This document shows positions 47,628 to 56,776 of a stretch of DNA of 64,000 bases, piece by piece. The stretch's first letter is position 1; every line of letters begins with the position of its first letter. Under the pieces are notes generated by a model that ran no database searches, was not told where the DNA came from, and worked only from the letters and a program-made list of their open reading frames with translations. Source of the stretch: Prevotella sp. ne3005 (lineage in GTDB: Bacteria; Bacteroidota; Bacteroidia; Bacteroidales; Bacteroidaceae); assembly GCF_900110085.1 (NCBI RefSeq), contig NZ_FOCK01000001.1, positions 640,006 to 704,005 of the forward strand, given 5' to 3'. The position numbers and the translations under genes are program-made.

Positions 47628-50360
47628 ATGGACGACGAAATAAGAGAAGACGGCAATGAAAGCCAGCTGTCTGAGAACACAGAACAGCAAGAGTCGGAAA
47701 CCCTGCAAGAGGGCCATTCCGACTATCAACCCGTAAACCGCTTTGATGCCGCAGCGGTACACCACTTGAGCGGCATGTACCAGAACTGGTTCTTGGACTA
47801 CGCCAGTTATAGCATCCTGGATCGTGCCGTCCCCCATATCGAGGACGGTCTGAAGCCCGTGCAGCGACGCATCCTCCACTCGATGAAGCGCATGGACGAC
47901 GGCAGATATAATAAGGTGGCGAACATCGTGGGCCACACGATGCAGTTCCACCCTCATGGCGATGCCTCCATTGGTGATGCCCTCGTGCAGATGGGACAGA
48001 AGGACCTGCTCATCGACACACAGGGAAACTGGGGAAACATCCTCACAGGCTCGAGTGCTGCTGCCCCACGATATATCGAGGCCAGACTTTCGAAGTTTGC
48101 CCTCGACACTGTGTTCAACCCCAAGACCACAGAGTGGAAGATGTCGTATGATGGGCGCAACAAGGAGCCCATCACCCTGCCTGTGAAGTTCCCATTGGTA
48201 CTGGCTCAGGGCGCAGAAGGTATTGCGGTGGGCCTATCCACGAAGATCCTGCCCCATAATTTCTGTGAGATTTGTGATGCAGCCATCGCCTACCTCCACG
48301 AACAGCCCTTCCAGCTCTTCCCCGATTTCCCCACAGCGGGTAGCGTCGACGTCAGCAAGTATAACGACGGGCAGCGTGGAGGCTCCGTCAAAGTGAGGGC
48401 GAAAATTGAGAAGATAGACCAGAAGACGCTCGTCATCCGAGAGATTCCCTTCTCGAAGACTTCGGAGAGCATTCAGGATTCCATCGTGAAGGCAGTGGAA
48501 AAGGGAAAGATCAAGGCCCGTAAGGTGGAGGACCTGACTGCTGCCAACGTGGAAATACAGGTGCATCTGGCTCCTGGCGTGTCGAGCGACAAGACCATCG
48601 ATGCCCTCTATGCCTTTACGGATTGCGAGATCAGCATCTCGCCCAACTGTTGCGTCATCGAAGACAATAAGCCTAAGTTCCTGACTGTGAGCGATGTGCT
48701 CCGTCATACTACAGATCGCACGAAGGACCTGATTCGCCAGGAACTCGAAATCCGCAAGGGCGAGCTCTTGGAGCAACTCCATTTCTACTCGCTGGAAAAG
48801 ATCTTCATCGAGGAGCGCATCTATAAAGACAAGAAATTCGAGGAAGCCCCCAATGTGGATAAGGTCTGCGAGCATATCGACGAGCGACTGACACCCTACT
48901 ACCCCAGTCTGATTCGTGAGGTGACGAAGGACGACATCCTGAAGTTGCTCGAAATCAAGATGCAGCGCATCCTGAAGTTCAATAAGGAGAAGGCAGAAGA
49001 GCTCATGGCCCGTCTGAAGGCTGAGATTGAGGAGATTGATCGCGACTTAGCCAATCTCGTGGAGGTGACAGCCAATTGGTTCCAGTTCCTCAAGGACAAA
49101 TATGGTAAGGACCATCCGCGCCAGACGGAGATACGCAATTTCGACACCATCGACTCCGCGAAGGTGGCTGAAGCCAATCAGAAGCTCTACATCAATCGTG
49201 CAGACGGCTTTATAGGTACAGGACTGAAAAAGGACGAGTTTGTGTGCAACTGCTCCGACCTCGACGATATCATCATCTTCTATAAGGAAGGTAAATACAA
49301 GGTGATCCGCGTGGCAGAAAAAGTGTTCGTGGGCAAAAACGTGCTCTATATCAACGTATTCAAGAAGAACGACTCGCGTACCATCTATAATGTGGTGTAT
49401 CGTGACGGAAAGAAGGGCTTCTGCTTCATGAAGCGTTTCAACATGACTTCCATGATTCGCGACAGGGAGTACGATGTGACACAGGGTACACCTGGCTCGA
49501 GGATCATGTATTTCTCTGCCAACCCCAATGGTGAGGCCGAGGTCATCAAGGTTACGCTCGATCCCAATCCGAAGATCAAGAAAACAATCTTCGACAAGGA
49601 TTTCTCGGAGATTTCCATCAAGGGACGCACCTCGAAGGGAAACCTGCTGACAAAGTTCTCTGTTTATCGCATTGGTCTGAAGAGTCGTGGACACTCGACT
49701 CTCGGAGGGCGCAAGGTGTGGTACGACCCCGATGTGAAACGACTGAACTACGACGAGCATGGACAACTGTTGGGCGAATTCTTCGACGAAGACCAGATCC
49801 TCGTCGTCCTGAAGAATGGCGAATACTATCTGAGCAACTTCGACGAGAACAACCACTACGAGGACAACATCCTGCTTATCGAGAAGTACGATCCTGACAA
49901 GGTATGGACAGGCATCCTCTATGACGCTGATAACCAAGGTTATCCCTACATGAAGCGCTTCCAGATGGATGCCAACAAGAAGAAGCAGAACTGGATCTCG
50001 GAGAATCCTGTCTCCCAGTCGATTCTGCTTACTGATACGCCTTATCCACGCATTCAGGTAACCTATGGTGGCGACGATGCCTTCCGAGGTTCGGAAGAGA
50101 TTGACGCTGAGCAGTTTATCTCCGTCAAGGGCTACAAGGCCAAAGGCAAGCGTCTGACCACCTATACCATCGAGTCGATTACTGAACTCGAGCCCATCCG
50201 CTTCCCTGAGCCCCCTGAAGAGCCTGAGGTTCCAGAGCCAGAAGAGCAGGAAGAACTCGAGGAGGCAGAAGCAGAAACGCCCCAGGTCGAGACAAAAGCA
50301 CCAGGAACAGAGAATGTCAAGGAAGTTCGAGAATTAAGTCTGTTTGATGATGAGGATTAA
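47628..50360 (+). CDS. parC: DNA topoisomerase IV/gyrase-type subunit A (ParC-like)
   Basis: 910 residues from the ATG at 47628; the ATG at 47586 is upstream of the -7 box end. The breakage-reunion domain has MYQNWFLDYASYSILDRAVP, QMGQKDLLIDTQGNWG and the active Tyr149 in APRYIEARLSKFA. The C-terminal half is beta-pinwheel-like, but I see no GyrA box (QRRGGKG), so ParC function (decatenation) is preferred over gyrase. The tail after about residue 865 is acidic and proline-rich. The subunit B partner is not adjacent. DUF3316 and S41 genes overlap its end. Confidence 0.88.
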   Translation: MDDEIREDGNESQLSENTEQQESETLQEGHSDYQPVNRFDAAAVHHLSGMYQNWFLDYASYSILDRAVPHIEDGLKPVQRRILHSMKRMDDGRYNKVANIVGHTMQFHPHGDASIGDALVQMGQKDLLIDTQGNWGNILTGSSAAAPRYIEARLSKFALDTVFNPKTTEWKMSYDGRNKEPITLPVKFPLVLAQGAEGIAVGLSTKILPHNFCEICDAAIAYLHEQPFQLFPDFPTAGSVDVSKYNDGQRGGSVKVRAKIEKIDQKTLVIREIPFSKTSESIQDSIVKAVEKGKIKARKVEDLTAANVEIQVHLAPGVSSDKTIDALYAFTDCEISISPNCCVIEDNKPKFLTVSDVLRHTTDRTKDLIRQELEIRKGELLEQLHFYSLEKIFIEERIYKDKKFEEAPNVDKVCEHIDERLTPYYPSLIREVTKDDILKLLEIKMQRILKFNKEKAEELMARLKAEIEEIDRDLANLVEVTANWFQFLKDKYGKDHPRQTEIRNFDTIDSAKVAEANQKLYINRADGFIGTGLKKDEFVCNCSDLDDIIIFYKEGKYKVIRVAEKVFVGKNVLYINVFKKNDSRTIYNVVYRDGKKGFCFMKRFNMTSMIRDREYDVTQGTPGSRIMYFSANPNGEAEVIKVTLDPNPKIKKTIFDKDFSEISIKGRTSKGNLLTKFSVYRIGLKSRGHSTLGGRKVWYDPDVKRLNYDEHGQLLGEFFDEDQILVVLKNGEYYLSNFDENNHYEDNILLIEKYDPDKVWTGILYDADNQGYPYMKRFQMDANKKKQNWISENPVSQSILLTDTPYPRIQVTYGGDDAFRGSEEIDAEQFISVKGYKAKGKRLTTYTIESITELEPIRFPEPPEEPEVPEPEEQEELEEAEAETPQVETKAPGTENVKEVRELSLFDDED

Positions 50361-51102
50361 ACTGATAGGTCTCCTTTTAGCAGCATCTGTTGAAGCTGTG
50401 GCCCAGTCGTACACATTCGGCCTTGGTCCCTCACGTATCCTCGACACCTATCTGACACCTGAGCATTTCTCTGGTACGGGTTTCACCTTTTTATATATAA
50501 AGGAGCGCCAAAAGCCCGAAAGCAGGTGGAGCACGCAATGGGAGCACGAAGCAGACATCTCGTCAGCCAAAGACCGCAGTAAGAACATCTCTATGCTCGA
50601 AGGCAACTACTATTTCTACTGGGGAAAATACTATAACTGGCGACTGATGGACAACAAGCTGCGCCTACAGGCAGGCGGAATGGCCAATGCCAACATCGGT
50701 GTGCTCTATGGCATGATCAATTCCAACAACCCCGTCCAGGCTCGGGCTGCCCTGAATATCATGCCCTCAGGCATTGCCACCTACGATCTCAATATCGGAC
50801 GTGCATGCTTCTCCATCCGCTACGAGCTGGCCCTGCCTTTGGTGGGCCTGATGTTCAGCCCTAACTACGGACAATCGTACTACGAGATCTTCTCACGAGG
50901 CAACTACGACCACAATATCGTGCCTACCACCTTTATCTCTGCTCCCACCATGCGACAGCTGTTTACCATCGATTGGCATACAGGCAAGAAGTGGGACCTC
51001 CGTGTGGGCTATCTCGGCAACTACCAGCAAGCCCAAGTGAATAACCTGAAGCAACACGTCTATACCCATCGTGTGCTCATTGGAATCGCCCGTAGCTTAT
51101 GA
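50347..51102 (+). CDS. DUF3316 protein, probably outer membrane
   Basis: 251 residues from the ATG at 50347, which overlaps the 3' end of parC by 14 nt; a TTG at 50344 is not needed. A signal peptide (MRIKLIGLLLAASVEAVA|Q) is followed by beta-rich sequence with many aromatics (SYTFGLGPSRILDTYLTPEHF, YYFYWGKYYNWRLMDNKL). It resembles the DUF3316 family of Bacteroidetes; the function is unknown. Its stop overlaps the next ATG by 4 nt, so it is co-translated with the S41 lipoprotein. Confidence 0.8.
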   Translation: MMRIKLIGLLLAASVEAVAQSYTFGLGPSRILDTYLTPEHFSGTGFTFLYIKERQKPESRWSTQWEHEADISSAKDRSKNISMLEGNYYFYWGKYYNWRLMDNKLRLQAGGMANANIGVLYGMINSNNPVQARAALNIMPSGIATYDLNIGRACFSIRYELALPLVGLMFSPNYGQSYYEIFSRGNYDHNIVPTTFISAPTMRQLFTIDWHTGKKWDLRVGYLGNYQQAQVNNLKQHVYTHRVLIGIARSL

Positions 51103-52106
51103 AGAAAGTTCTGTTTTATCTGATCAGCATGCTGTTCGTAGCAACCTCATGTGTTGATACCGAAGAGTACGAGGATACCCCAAAAGGCAACTTCGAGGCA
51201 CTATGGCATATCATCGACGAGCACTACTGTTTCTTCGACTACAAACAGCATGAATACGGCCTCGATTGGCAAAACATATATAATATATATAATGTACGCG
51301 CGGAAAGCAATCTGAACGACGAACAGTTGTTTGAGGTGCTTACCTCTATGCTTGGCGAACTCCGGGATGGCCATGTGAACCTCAGCACCGCCTTCGACTA
51401 CGGACGTTACTGGAAATGGCACGAAGACTACCCGACTAATTTCAGCGATACACTTCAACGGCGATACCTGGGTACAGACTATCGCATAGCCAGTGGTCTG
51501 ACATATCGTATCCTCGACGACAACATCGGATATGTTTACTACAGCAGCTTTAACAATGCCATCGGAGAAAGCAACCTCGACGAGGTGTTACAGTATTTGG
51601 CGTTCTGCAATGGTTTGATCTTCGATGTCAGAGGCAATGGCGGTGGCGACCTTACCAATGCAGAGAAACTTGCAGCCCGATTCTGTAATGAGAAAACCCT
51701 CGTGGGCTACATGCAGCACAAGACAGGCAAAGGGCACAACGACTTCTCCAGCATGGAAGAGCAATATATCGAGCCCTCATCACGCATCCGTTGGCAAAAA
51801 CCTGTAGCCGTCCTCACCAACCGAGAGGTATATAGTGCCGCCAACGAGTTCGTGAAATATATGAAATGTATGCCCACCGTCAAAGTGGTGGGCGATCGTA
51901 CTGGTGGTGGCGCAGGCCTACCCTTAACCTCCACCCTACCCAACGGATGGGTGGTACGCTTCTCAGCTTGTCCGATGTATGATCGTCAGCGTCAGCATAC
52001 GGAATTTGGTATCGAGCCCGACTATCAAGTGGGCCTCTCAACGGAAGATTTTGTTAAAGGTGAGGATTCTATGATAGAATTTGCACGAAAACTTTTGGTG
52101 GAATGA
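51099..52106 (+). CDS. S41-family peptidase lipoprotein
   Basis: 335 residues. The lipobox is FVATSC with Cys18, followed by acidic residues (VDTEEYEDTP), as in Bacteroidetes lipoproteins sent to the outer surface. The catalytic region has NIGYVYYSSFNNAIG, LIFDVRGNGGGDL and NREVYSAANEF, the last containing the Ser nucleophile. It is a C-terminal-processing-protease relative without a PDZ domain. It overlaps the DUF3316 gene; the two may form one small envelope unit. The promoter of the tRNA overlaps its 3' end. Confidence 0.87.
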   Translation: MKKVLFYLISMLFVATSCVDTEEYEDTPKGNFEALWHIIDEHYCFFDYKQHEYGLDWQNIYNIYNVRAESNLNDEQLFEVLTSMLGELRDGHVNLSTAFDYGRYWKWHEDYPTNFSDTLQRRYLGTDYRIASGLTYRILDDNIGYVYYSSFNNAIGESNLDEVLQYLAFCNGLIFDVRGNGGGDLTNAEKLAARFCNEKTLVGYMQHKTGKGHNDFSSMEEQYIEPSSRIRWQKPVAVLTNREVYSAANEFVKYMKCMPTVKVVGDRTGGGAGLPLTSTLPNGWVVRFSACPMYDRQRQHTEFGIEPDYQVGLSTEDFVKGEDSMIEFARKLLVE

Positions 52107-52125
52107 AAAAAATGTCGTACCTTTG
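52094..52125 (+). promoter_or_regulatory. tRNA-Leu promoter
   Basis: TTTG (52094-52097), a 20-nt spacer and TACCTTTG (52118-52125) form an exact Bacteroidetes promoter. Its -33 box lies within the 3' end of the S41 gene. The tRNA begins 55 nt downstream. Confidence 0.85.
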
Positions 52126-52180
52126 CACCGCGAATCCCAGCAGTGCCGCGGCTCAAAAACCCCGCGCTGCACGAACAAGG

Positions 52181-52262
52181 GCGCCTGTGGCGGAATTGGT
52201 AGACGCGTCAGACTTAGGATCTGGTGTCGTGAGACGTGCAGGTTCGAGTCCTGTCAGGCGCA
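52181..52262 (+). tRNA. tRNA-Leu (UAG anticodon)
   Basis: An 82-nt cloverleaf with acceptor stem GCGCCTG/CAGGCGC, D-arm GGCGGAATTGGTAGACGC, anticodon stem TCAGA/TCTGG with loop CTTAGGA (anticodon TAG), a long variable arm as in Leu tRNAs, and T-loop GGTTCGAGTCC. The discriminator is A and CCA is not encoded. It reads CUN leucine codons, mainly CUA. Confidence 0.97.
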
Positions 52263-52372
52263 CCGAGACTACGCATAAAACAATTGGAAGCATAAAAATC
52301 CAAGGAAAAAATGCCCAAAAGGCAGAAATAACGCAGAAAATGATGATATTTTGAAAAAAAAAATAAAATTTT

Positions 52373-52404
52373 CTTGCACAATTGGAAATAAATGCCTACT
52401 TTTG
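52373..52404 (+). promoter_or_regulatory. Promoter of the lipoprotein-OmpA pair
   Basis: CTTG (52373-52376, one mismatch to TTTG), a 20-nt spacer and TACTTTTG (52397-52404). The leader of about 65 nt is very AT-rich, common for highly expressed Bacteroidetes genes. Confidence 0.7.
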
Positions 52405-52476
52405 TCACCGATTTATATAAATTAATGCATAGATATATCATATTTTTAATTGTTTAATTATAATTTTTAAGTTCAA

Positions 52477-54387
52477 ATGAAAAAGAAAATTATTAATGGT
52501 ATTCTGATGGCTGCAATGCTTTTTGCAGGCACAACATCATTTGTTTCTTGTAAGGACAATGTCGACGACGTTTCCGCTGGAATCTACAAGGACATGGACG
52601 TCATGAAGCAAAATCTTCTTGACAGGATCAGCAAGACAAATTTGCGTATCGACAGTCTTGGCAGGGAAGTCGATGTCGTTAAAGACACTCTCAAGAATCT
52701 TAGAACTGACCTAATTGCTACTCAGGGGCGTGTTAACAGTCTCGAGTCTCGCATGAAGACTGCAGAGGACAGTATCAAGTCTTACAACAATCGTATCAAC
52801 GCTATCAACGACAAGATCGATGACCTGATCAAGAACGCCATCTATGACGTAAAGGTTGAGGAGACCATCGACGCTGTGATTGGTACAATCAACATTCCTG
52901 GAATCAGCATTCCTACTCTGTTCAGCTACTATGGCAAGAACATGAGCGACCTGACCGTATTCCCGACCACCAATCCTAAGGTGAGCGCTTACTACACAAG
53001 TCTGGACGAGGCTATCAACAATCCTAACGGCCAGTATCTGTATGACGCTAAGAACGGCGGATGGGAGAAGAGAACTGAAGAGACTGGTCCTTGGATTGGC
53101 AAGGTTAAGCAGATCCGCTTCGAGGATGGTGGTGCCCAGCTGGCTCAGTATGCTAACAACGTAGGTACTATCTACTTCCAGATGAACCCGAAGAGCGTTG
53201 ACATTTCTAATGTTAAGTTCGACATCGTTGACAGCAAGGGTAATGTTTATCCTTATGAGATTTCTGACGTTAAGTCTTCTGACCACGATCTGACCATCGC
53301 TCTTGGTAAGCACGGTGAGATTCTGAACGAGGGTGAGACAGACAATGCATACCTCTATCAGGCTAAGGTTCACCTCCCCATGGCTAAGTGGGCTCAGGCT
53401 ATCTCTTACAACCTCGATGAATCTTGGAAGCTCTTAGGCGACATGAGCAAGATCAAGGATATGGTTGAGAAGGTAAAGGCTGCCAAGAGTGAGGGTGGTA
53501 AGACCGAAGCCAGCAAGGTGCTCGTGAAGGAAGCTCTCCAGTGGCTCCAGAACCAGTATCAGAAGACTTACACCAACAAGTATAAGATGAAGTATCAGGC
53601 TCTCCGCGCTACTGGTAAGTACAATGTAGCTACTTCTGCAACTAAGATTCTCGTTGCTGCTGTTGAGCCTCTGTCTTATAAGACTTTCTGGGAGCTCGAT
53701 GCAAACGGCAAGGCTGCCATCAAGGCTAACGTTGATGTTGAGTCTATCGAGAAGGCCGTTGCTGCCCTGATTAAGGCATCTGGTAAGAAGGTTTCTGAGA
53801 TTGTCAAGATTAAAGAGACTGGTTATCAGATTGAGACTATTAATGGCGCAAATGTAGATGTTGCTACTCTCACTCAGGCTCAGATTAAGGCTATCGTTAG
53901 CAATATTCCTTATGCAAACAATGTGCTCGCAAAACTGAAGAAGGTTTATCATGCATCTTCAAGCGATGATATCGCAGCCCTCCAGGCAAGTGCTTCTAAC
54001 TTCCTGTCTAAGGTTTCTGCTAAGATTGCTTCTGTTGCTGGTGACCACTACTTCTTCAACACTGTAGCTCCTATTGTACTGTTCAAGAATGCCGACGAGG
54101 GTGACGAGAGTATGTATCGTCTGTCTCCGGGCTTGCACATCAAGACCAATGGTCACAAGATGAACCTCATCCTGACTTCACCGACTGAGGAGTATCTCGT
54201 ACCTGCTATGTACAAGTACATCGCAGTTCGTCATAACGACGAGATCGTTGACGCTAAGCTTATCAGCGGTCAGCAGAAGGTTATCGACCTGGATGTTAAG
54301 TACGACGGAGAGTGCGAGATCATCTACCAGACCGTTGACTACTCTGGTTATGTAGTAAGCAAGACCTATCCTATCACTGTTGAATAA
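52477..54387 (+). CDS. Coiled-coil outer-membrane lipoprotein of unknown function
   Basis: 636 residues. A lipobox FVSC puts the lipidated Cys at 25, followed by KDNVDDV. A coiled coil spans about 35-125 (LLDRISKTNLRIDSLGREV, LRTDLIATQGRVNSLESRM). The rest is a globular region with no family I recognise, with helix-rich Lys/Ala stretches (about 310-500) and a beta-rich C-terminal end. The coiled-coil start resembles the DUF4988-type lipoproteins of Bacteroides. The codon use (AAG, GCT, GGT, GAC) hints at strong expression. It precedes OmpA by 57 nt without an intervening terminator. Confidence 0.7.
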   Translation: MKKKIINGILMAAMLFAGTTSFVSCKDNVDDVSAGIYKDMDVMKQNLLDRISKTNLRIDSLGREVDVVKDTLKNLRTDLIATQGRVNSLESRMKTAEDSIKSYNNRINAINDKIDDLIKNAIYDVKVEETIDAVIGTINIPGISIPTLFSYYGKNMSDLTVFPTTNPKVSAYYTSLDEAINNPNGQYLYDAKNGGWEKRTEETGPWIGKVKQIRFEDGGAQLAQYANNVGTIYFQMNPKSVDISNVKFDIVDSKGNVYPYEISDVKSSDHDLTIALGKHGEILNEGETDNAYLYQAKVHLPMAKWAQAISYNLDESWKLLGDMSKIKDMVEKVKAAKSEGGKTEASKVLVKEALQWLQNQYQKTYTNKYKMKYQALRATGKYNVATSATKILVAAVEPLSYKTFWELDANGKAAIKANVDVESIEKAVAALIKASGKKVSEIVKIKETGYQIETINGANVDVATLTQAQIKAIVSNIPYANNVLAKLKKVYHASSSDDIAALQASASNFLSKVSAKIASVAGDHYFFNTVAPIVLFKNADEGDESMYRLSPGLHIKTNGHKMNLILTSPTEEYLVPAMYKYIAVRHNDEIVDAKLISGQQKVIDLDVKYDGECEIIYQTVDYSGYVVSKTYPITVE

Positions 54388-54444
54388 TAGTTAGGAGACG
54401 TGAGTTATTAACATTGTGAATTAAAAAATAATTAAGTAACAGAT

Positions 54445-55590
54445 ATGAAAATGAAGAAAGCAATATTGTCTTGCCTGATGCTGATGGCTGGTCTGTCAGT
54501 ATCTGCTCAGGAGCAGAAGGGCACGACAGAATACGTCTTCGAGCCGCACTGGTACGTTCAGATTCAGGGTGGTGCACAGTACACCACTGGTGAGACTGAC
54601 TTCGGTAAGCTCATTTCGCCTAACGTACAGGCTGCTGTTGGCTATAACTTCTCTAAGGCCATTGGTGCTCGTCTGGCTATCAACGCTTGGCAGGGTAAGG
54701 GTGGTTTCGACAAGGATAAGTTTGATCTGACCACAATCGGTATCGACAAGCAGGATTATAAGTTCACATACTTTGCTCCTTCTATCGACCTGACATTCAA
54801 CCTCTCAAACATTATCGCAGGTTTCAACCCCAACCGTAAGTTCGAGTTCGGTGCATTCATCGGTGGTGGTGTTAACTTCCGCTCAAAGTGTGACGACGCT
54901 GCTAACATTGATGCTAAATGGAAGGTAAAGTATGCTGATGTAACTTCAGCTTCTAAGTGGACTCCTATGTATGAGAACAAGTCAGCCGTTCTGCCTTTCG
55001 CACAGGCTGGTCTGACTGCCGACTACAAGGTATCTGATAAGGTAAGCATCGGTGCTGAGTTCAACGCTAACATCCTGGGTGACAAGTTCAACTTCAAGAA
55101 CGCTGGTAACCCCGACTCATACTTCAATCTGCTCCTCGGCGCAAAGATTGCTCTTGGCAAGACCTACTCTACCAAGTTCATCCCCGCTCCAGAGCCCGAG
55201 ATCAAGTATGTTGAGAAGATCGTAGAGAAGATTGTTGAGGTTCCCGCTGAGCCCGCAGTAACTGCAGCTGAGCCCCTTCGCCGCGATATCTTCTTCCAGA
55301 TCAATAAGACCGTTATCCGTGACTCTGAGGCACAGAAGGTTCAGGACATCGTAGCTTACATGAACCAGAACCCCACCTCTAAGGTTATGATTACTGGTTA
55401 CGCTGACGCTGGTACAGGTAATGATCGCATCAACGATCGTCTGGCTGCTGGCCGTGCAGACGCAGTGGTTAAGGCCCTGAAGAACGCTGGCATCGCCGAG
55501 AGCCGTATTAGCTTCGACAGCAAGGGTGCTCGTGTACAGCCCTTCGAGGACAACGACAGCAATCGTGTATCTATCTGCATCGCTGAATAA
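54445..55590 (+). CDS. OmpA-family outer-membrane protein
   Basis: 381 residues. A signal peptide (MKMKKAILSCLMLMAGLSVSA|Q) leads to an N-terminal beta-barrel (about 25-245, WYVQIQGGAQYTTGE, GYNFSKAIGARLAI). A linker with KYVEKIVEKIVEVPAEPA follows, and the C-terminal OmpA domain binds peptidoglycan (about 270-381, RRDIFFQINKTVI, MITGYADAGTGNDRINDRLA, ARVQPFEDNDSNRVSI). It anchors the outer membrane to the wall. It is downstream of the coiled-coil lipoprotein and is followed by a terminator. Like its partner it probably is an abundant envelope protein. Confidence 0.93.
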   Translation: MKMKKAILSCLMLMAGLSVSAQEQKGTTEYVFEPHWYVQIQGGAQYTTGETDFGKLISPNVQAAVGYNFSKAIGARLAINAWQGKGGFDKDKFDLTTIGIDKQDYKFTYFAPSIDLTFNLSNIIAGFNPNRKFEFGAFIGGGVNFRSKCDDAANIDAKWKVKYADVTSASKWTPMYENKSAVLPFAQAGLTADYKVSDKVSIGAEFNANILGDKFNFKNAGNPDSYFNLLLGAKIALGKTYSTKFIPAPEPEIKYVEKIVEKIVEVPAEPAVTAAEPLRRDIFFQINKTVIRDSEAQKVQDIVAYMNQNPTSKVMITGYADAGTGNDRINDRLAAGRADAVVKALKNAGIAESRISFDSKGARVQPFEDNDSNRVSICIAE

Positions 55591-55614
55591 TATCAAGTAA
55601 CAGATAAGACTTCA

Positions 55615-55643
55615 AAGCCCGGTCCCAAAATGGGGCTGGGCTT
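55615..55643 (+). terminator. Terminator after ompA
   Basis: AAGCCCGGTCCC (55615-55626) and GGGGCTGGGCTT (55632-55643) pair over 12 bp with two G-U pairs, loop AAAAT, followed by TT. Confidence 0.85.
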
Positions 55644-55667
55644 TTATCTGACTATAAAATATAGATT

Positions 55668-56747
55668 ATGAAGAAAATTTTTACTTTGATGATTTTAGCC
55701 GGAATGGCATTAACGGCTTCAGCACAACTTGCTGATGGTTTCTACCGAGTAAGAAATACAGATTCTGGTCGTTATATTGTCATGTACGACGGTTACGTCT
55801 TTAAGAATGCAGCCACAGGCTCTGTAAACCTAAAGGCCCTACAGACTGTAGATGATTGGGGAACCGTTAGTTCACACATGGGATCAGTCTGGTACTTGAA
55901 GAATATTGGAGGTGTACAATACGATATGTTTTGCCAGAGTTCCAGTCTGGGTGCCAAAGGCAATTTCTACCCCAGCTTATTAGCAATTGGCGGTAATTAC
56001 CAAATCTATGGCTCTTATGAAGGTTTTACCAAATATCTGAACGACGAAAGCAATGAAGAAGGTGGAGGAGGATTCGTTAGCATTTCCGGTTCAAGACCTG
56101 ACTGGACTTTCATTCCTTTAGGAGGTGATAACTATGTTGGTATTCAACCGGAGACACAAGCCGATGGCCACTATTGGGCAACCTTCATGTCAGGTTTTCC
56201 CTTCACTTTAAGCGGAGGTATGAAAGCTTATTATGTTAGTTCTGTAAGCACAGATGCCTTCCAAATGACCGAAATGGGTAGCCAAATTCCTGCTAGGACA
56301 CCTGTTCTCATCCGTCTGAATGGTGGAAGACCATCTGACAACATCATCACAATACAAACCAGTAATAGTGGTTCTGCACCTGGAGGTAACCTGTTGCACG
56401 GAAACTGGTATAGTTCTACGCTCGGCGGGGGCCACAGAGATTTCAATCTGGAAAACAATGATAGCTACCGTATCTTAGGAAACGTCAATGGTCATCTGGC
56501 TTTTGTAAAAGCAACTGAGGATCGCCTTGTATTAGGAACGTATATTGAGCACAATAGAGGTATCCTCGTTTTAGGTAATGGATATGCAGATGCACTTGAA
56601 GAGGGTGCCAGCGGCATCCATTCCGTAGACAAAGAGGAAGTAACAGAGAAAGGCATGTTTACCTTGACAGGACAAAAGATTCCTGAAGGAACTACCCCAC
56701 GCCCTGGTATCTATATCAAGGATGGAAAGAAAGTTATAATCAAATAA
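55668..56747 (+). CDS. Secreted protein with sorting-like C-terminal tail
   Basis: 359 residues. A signal peptide (MKKIFTLMILAGMALTASA|Q) is followed by sequence rich in Gly, Ser and aromatics (FYRVRNTDSGRYIVMYDG), possibly a RICIN-like or other lectin-like fold. The last residues (MFTLTGQKIPEG..RPGIYIKDGKKVIIK) match the tail seen on the two large proteins at 20411-28182. No enzyme motif is recognised. No promoter box is seen after the ompA terminator, so it may depend on readthrough or an unrecognised promoter. Confidence 0.7.
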   Translation: MKKIFTLMILAGMALTASAQLADGFYRVRNTDSGRYIVMYDGYVFKNAATGSVNLKALQTVDDWGTVSSHMGSVWYLKNIGGVQYDMFCQSSSLGAKGNFYPSLLAIGGNYQIYGSYEGFTKYLNDESNEEGGGGFVSISGSRPDWTFIPLGGDNYVGIQPETQADGHYWATFMSGFPFTLSGGMKAYYVSSVSTDAFQMTEMGSQIPARTPVLIRLNGGRPSDNIITIQTSNSGSAPGGNLLHGNWYSSTLGGGHRDFNLENNDSYRILGNVNGHLAFVKATEDRLVLGTYIEHNRGILVLGNGYADALEEGASGIHSVDKEEVTEKGMFTLTGQKIPEGTTPRPGIYIKDGKKVIIK

Positions 56748-56774
56748 AAAAAGCTCCCAATCGGGAGCTTTTTT
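56747..56774. terminator. Bidirectional terminator between convergent genes
   Basis: AAAAAAGCTCCC, loop AATC, GGGAGCTTTTTT is a perfect 12-bp stem. It lies between the stops at 56747 and 56777. Core identical to the terminator at 28193-28208. Confidence 0.95.
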
Positions 56775-56776
56775 AT

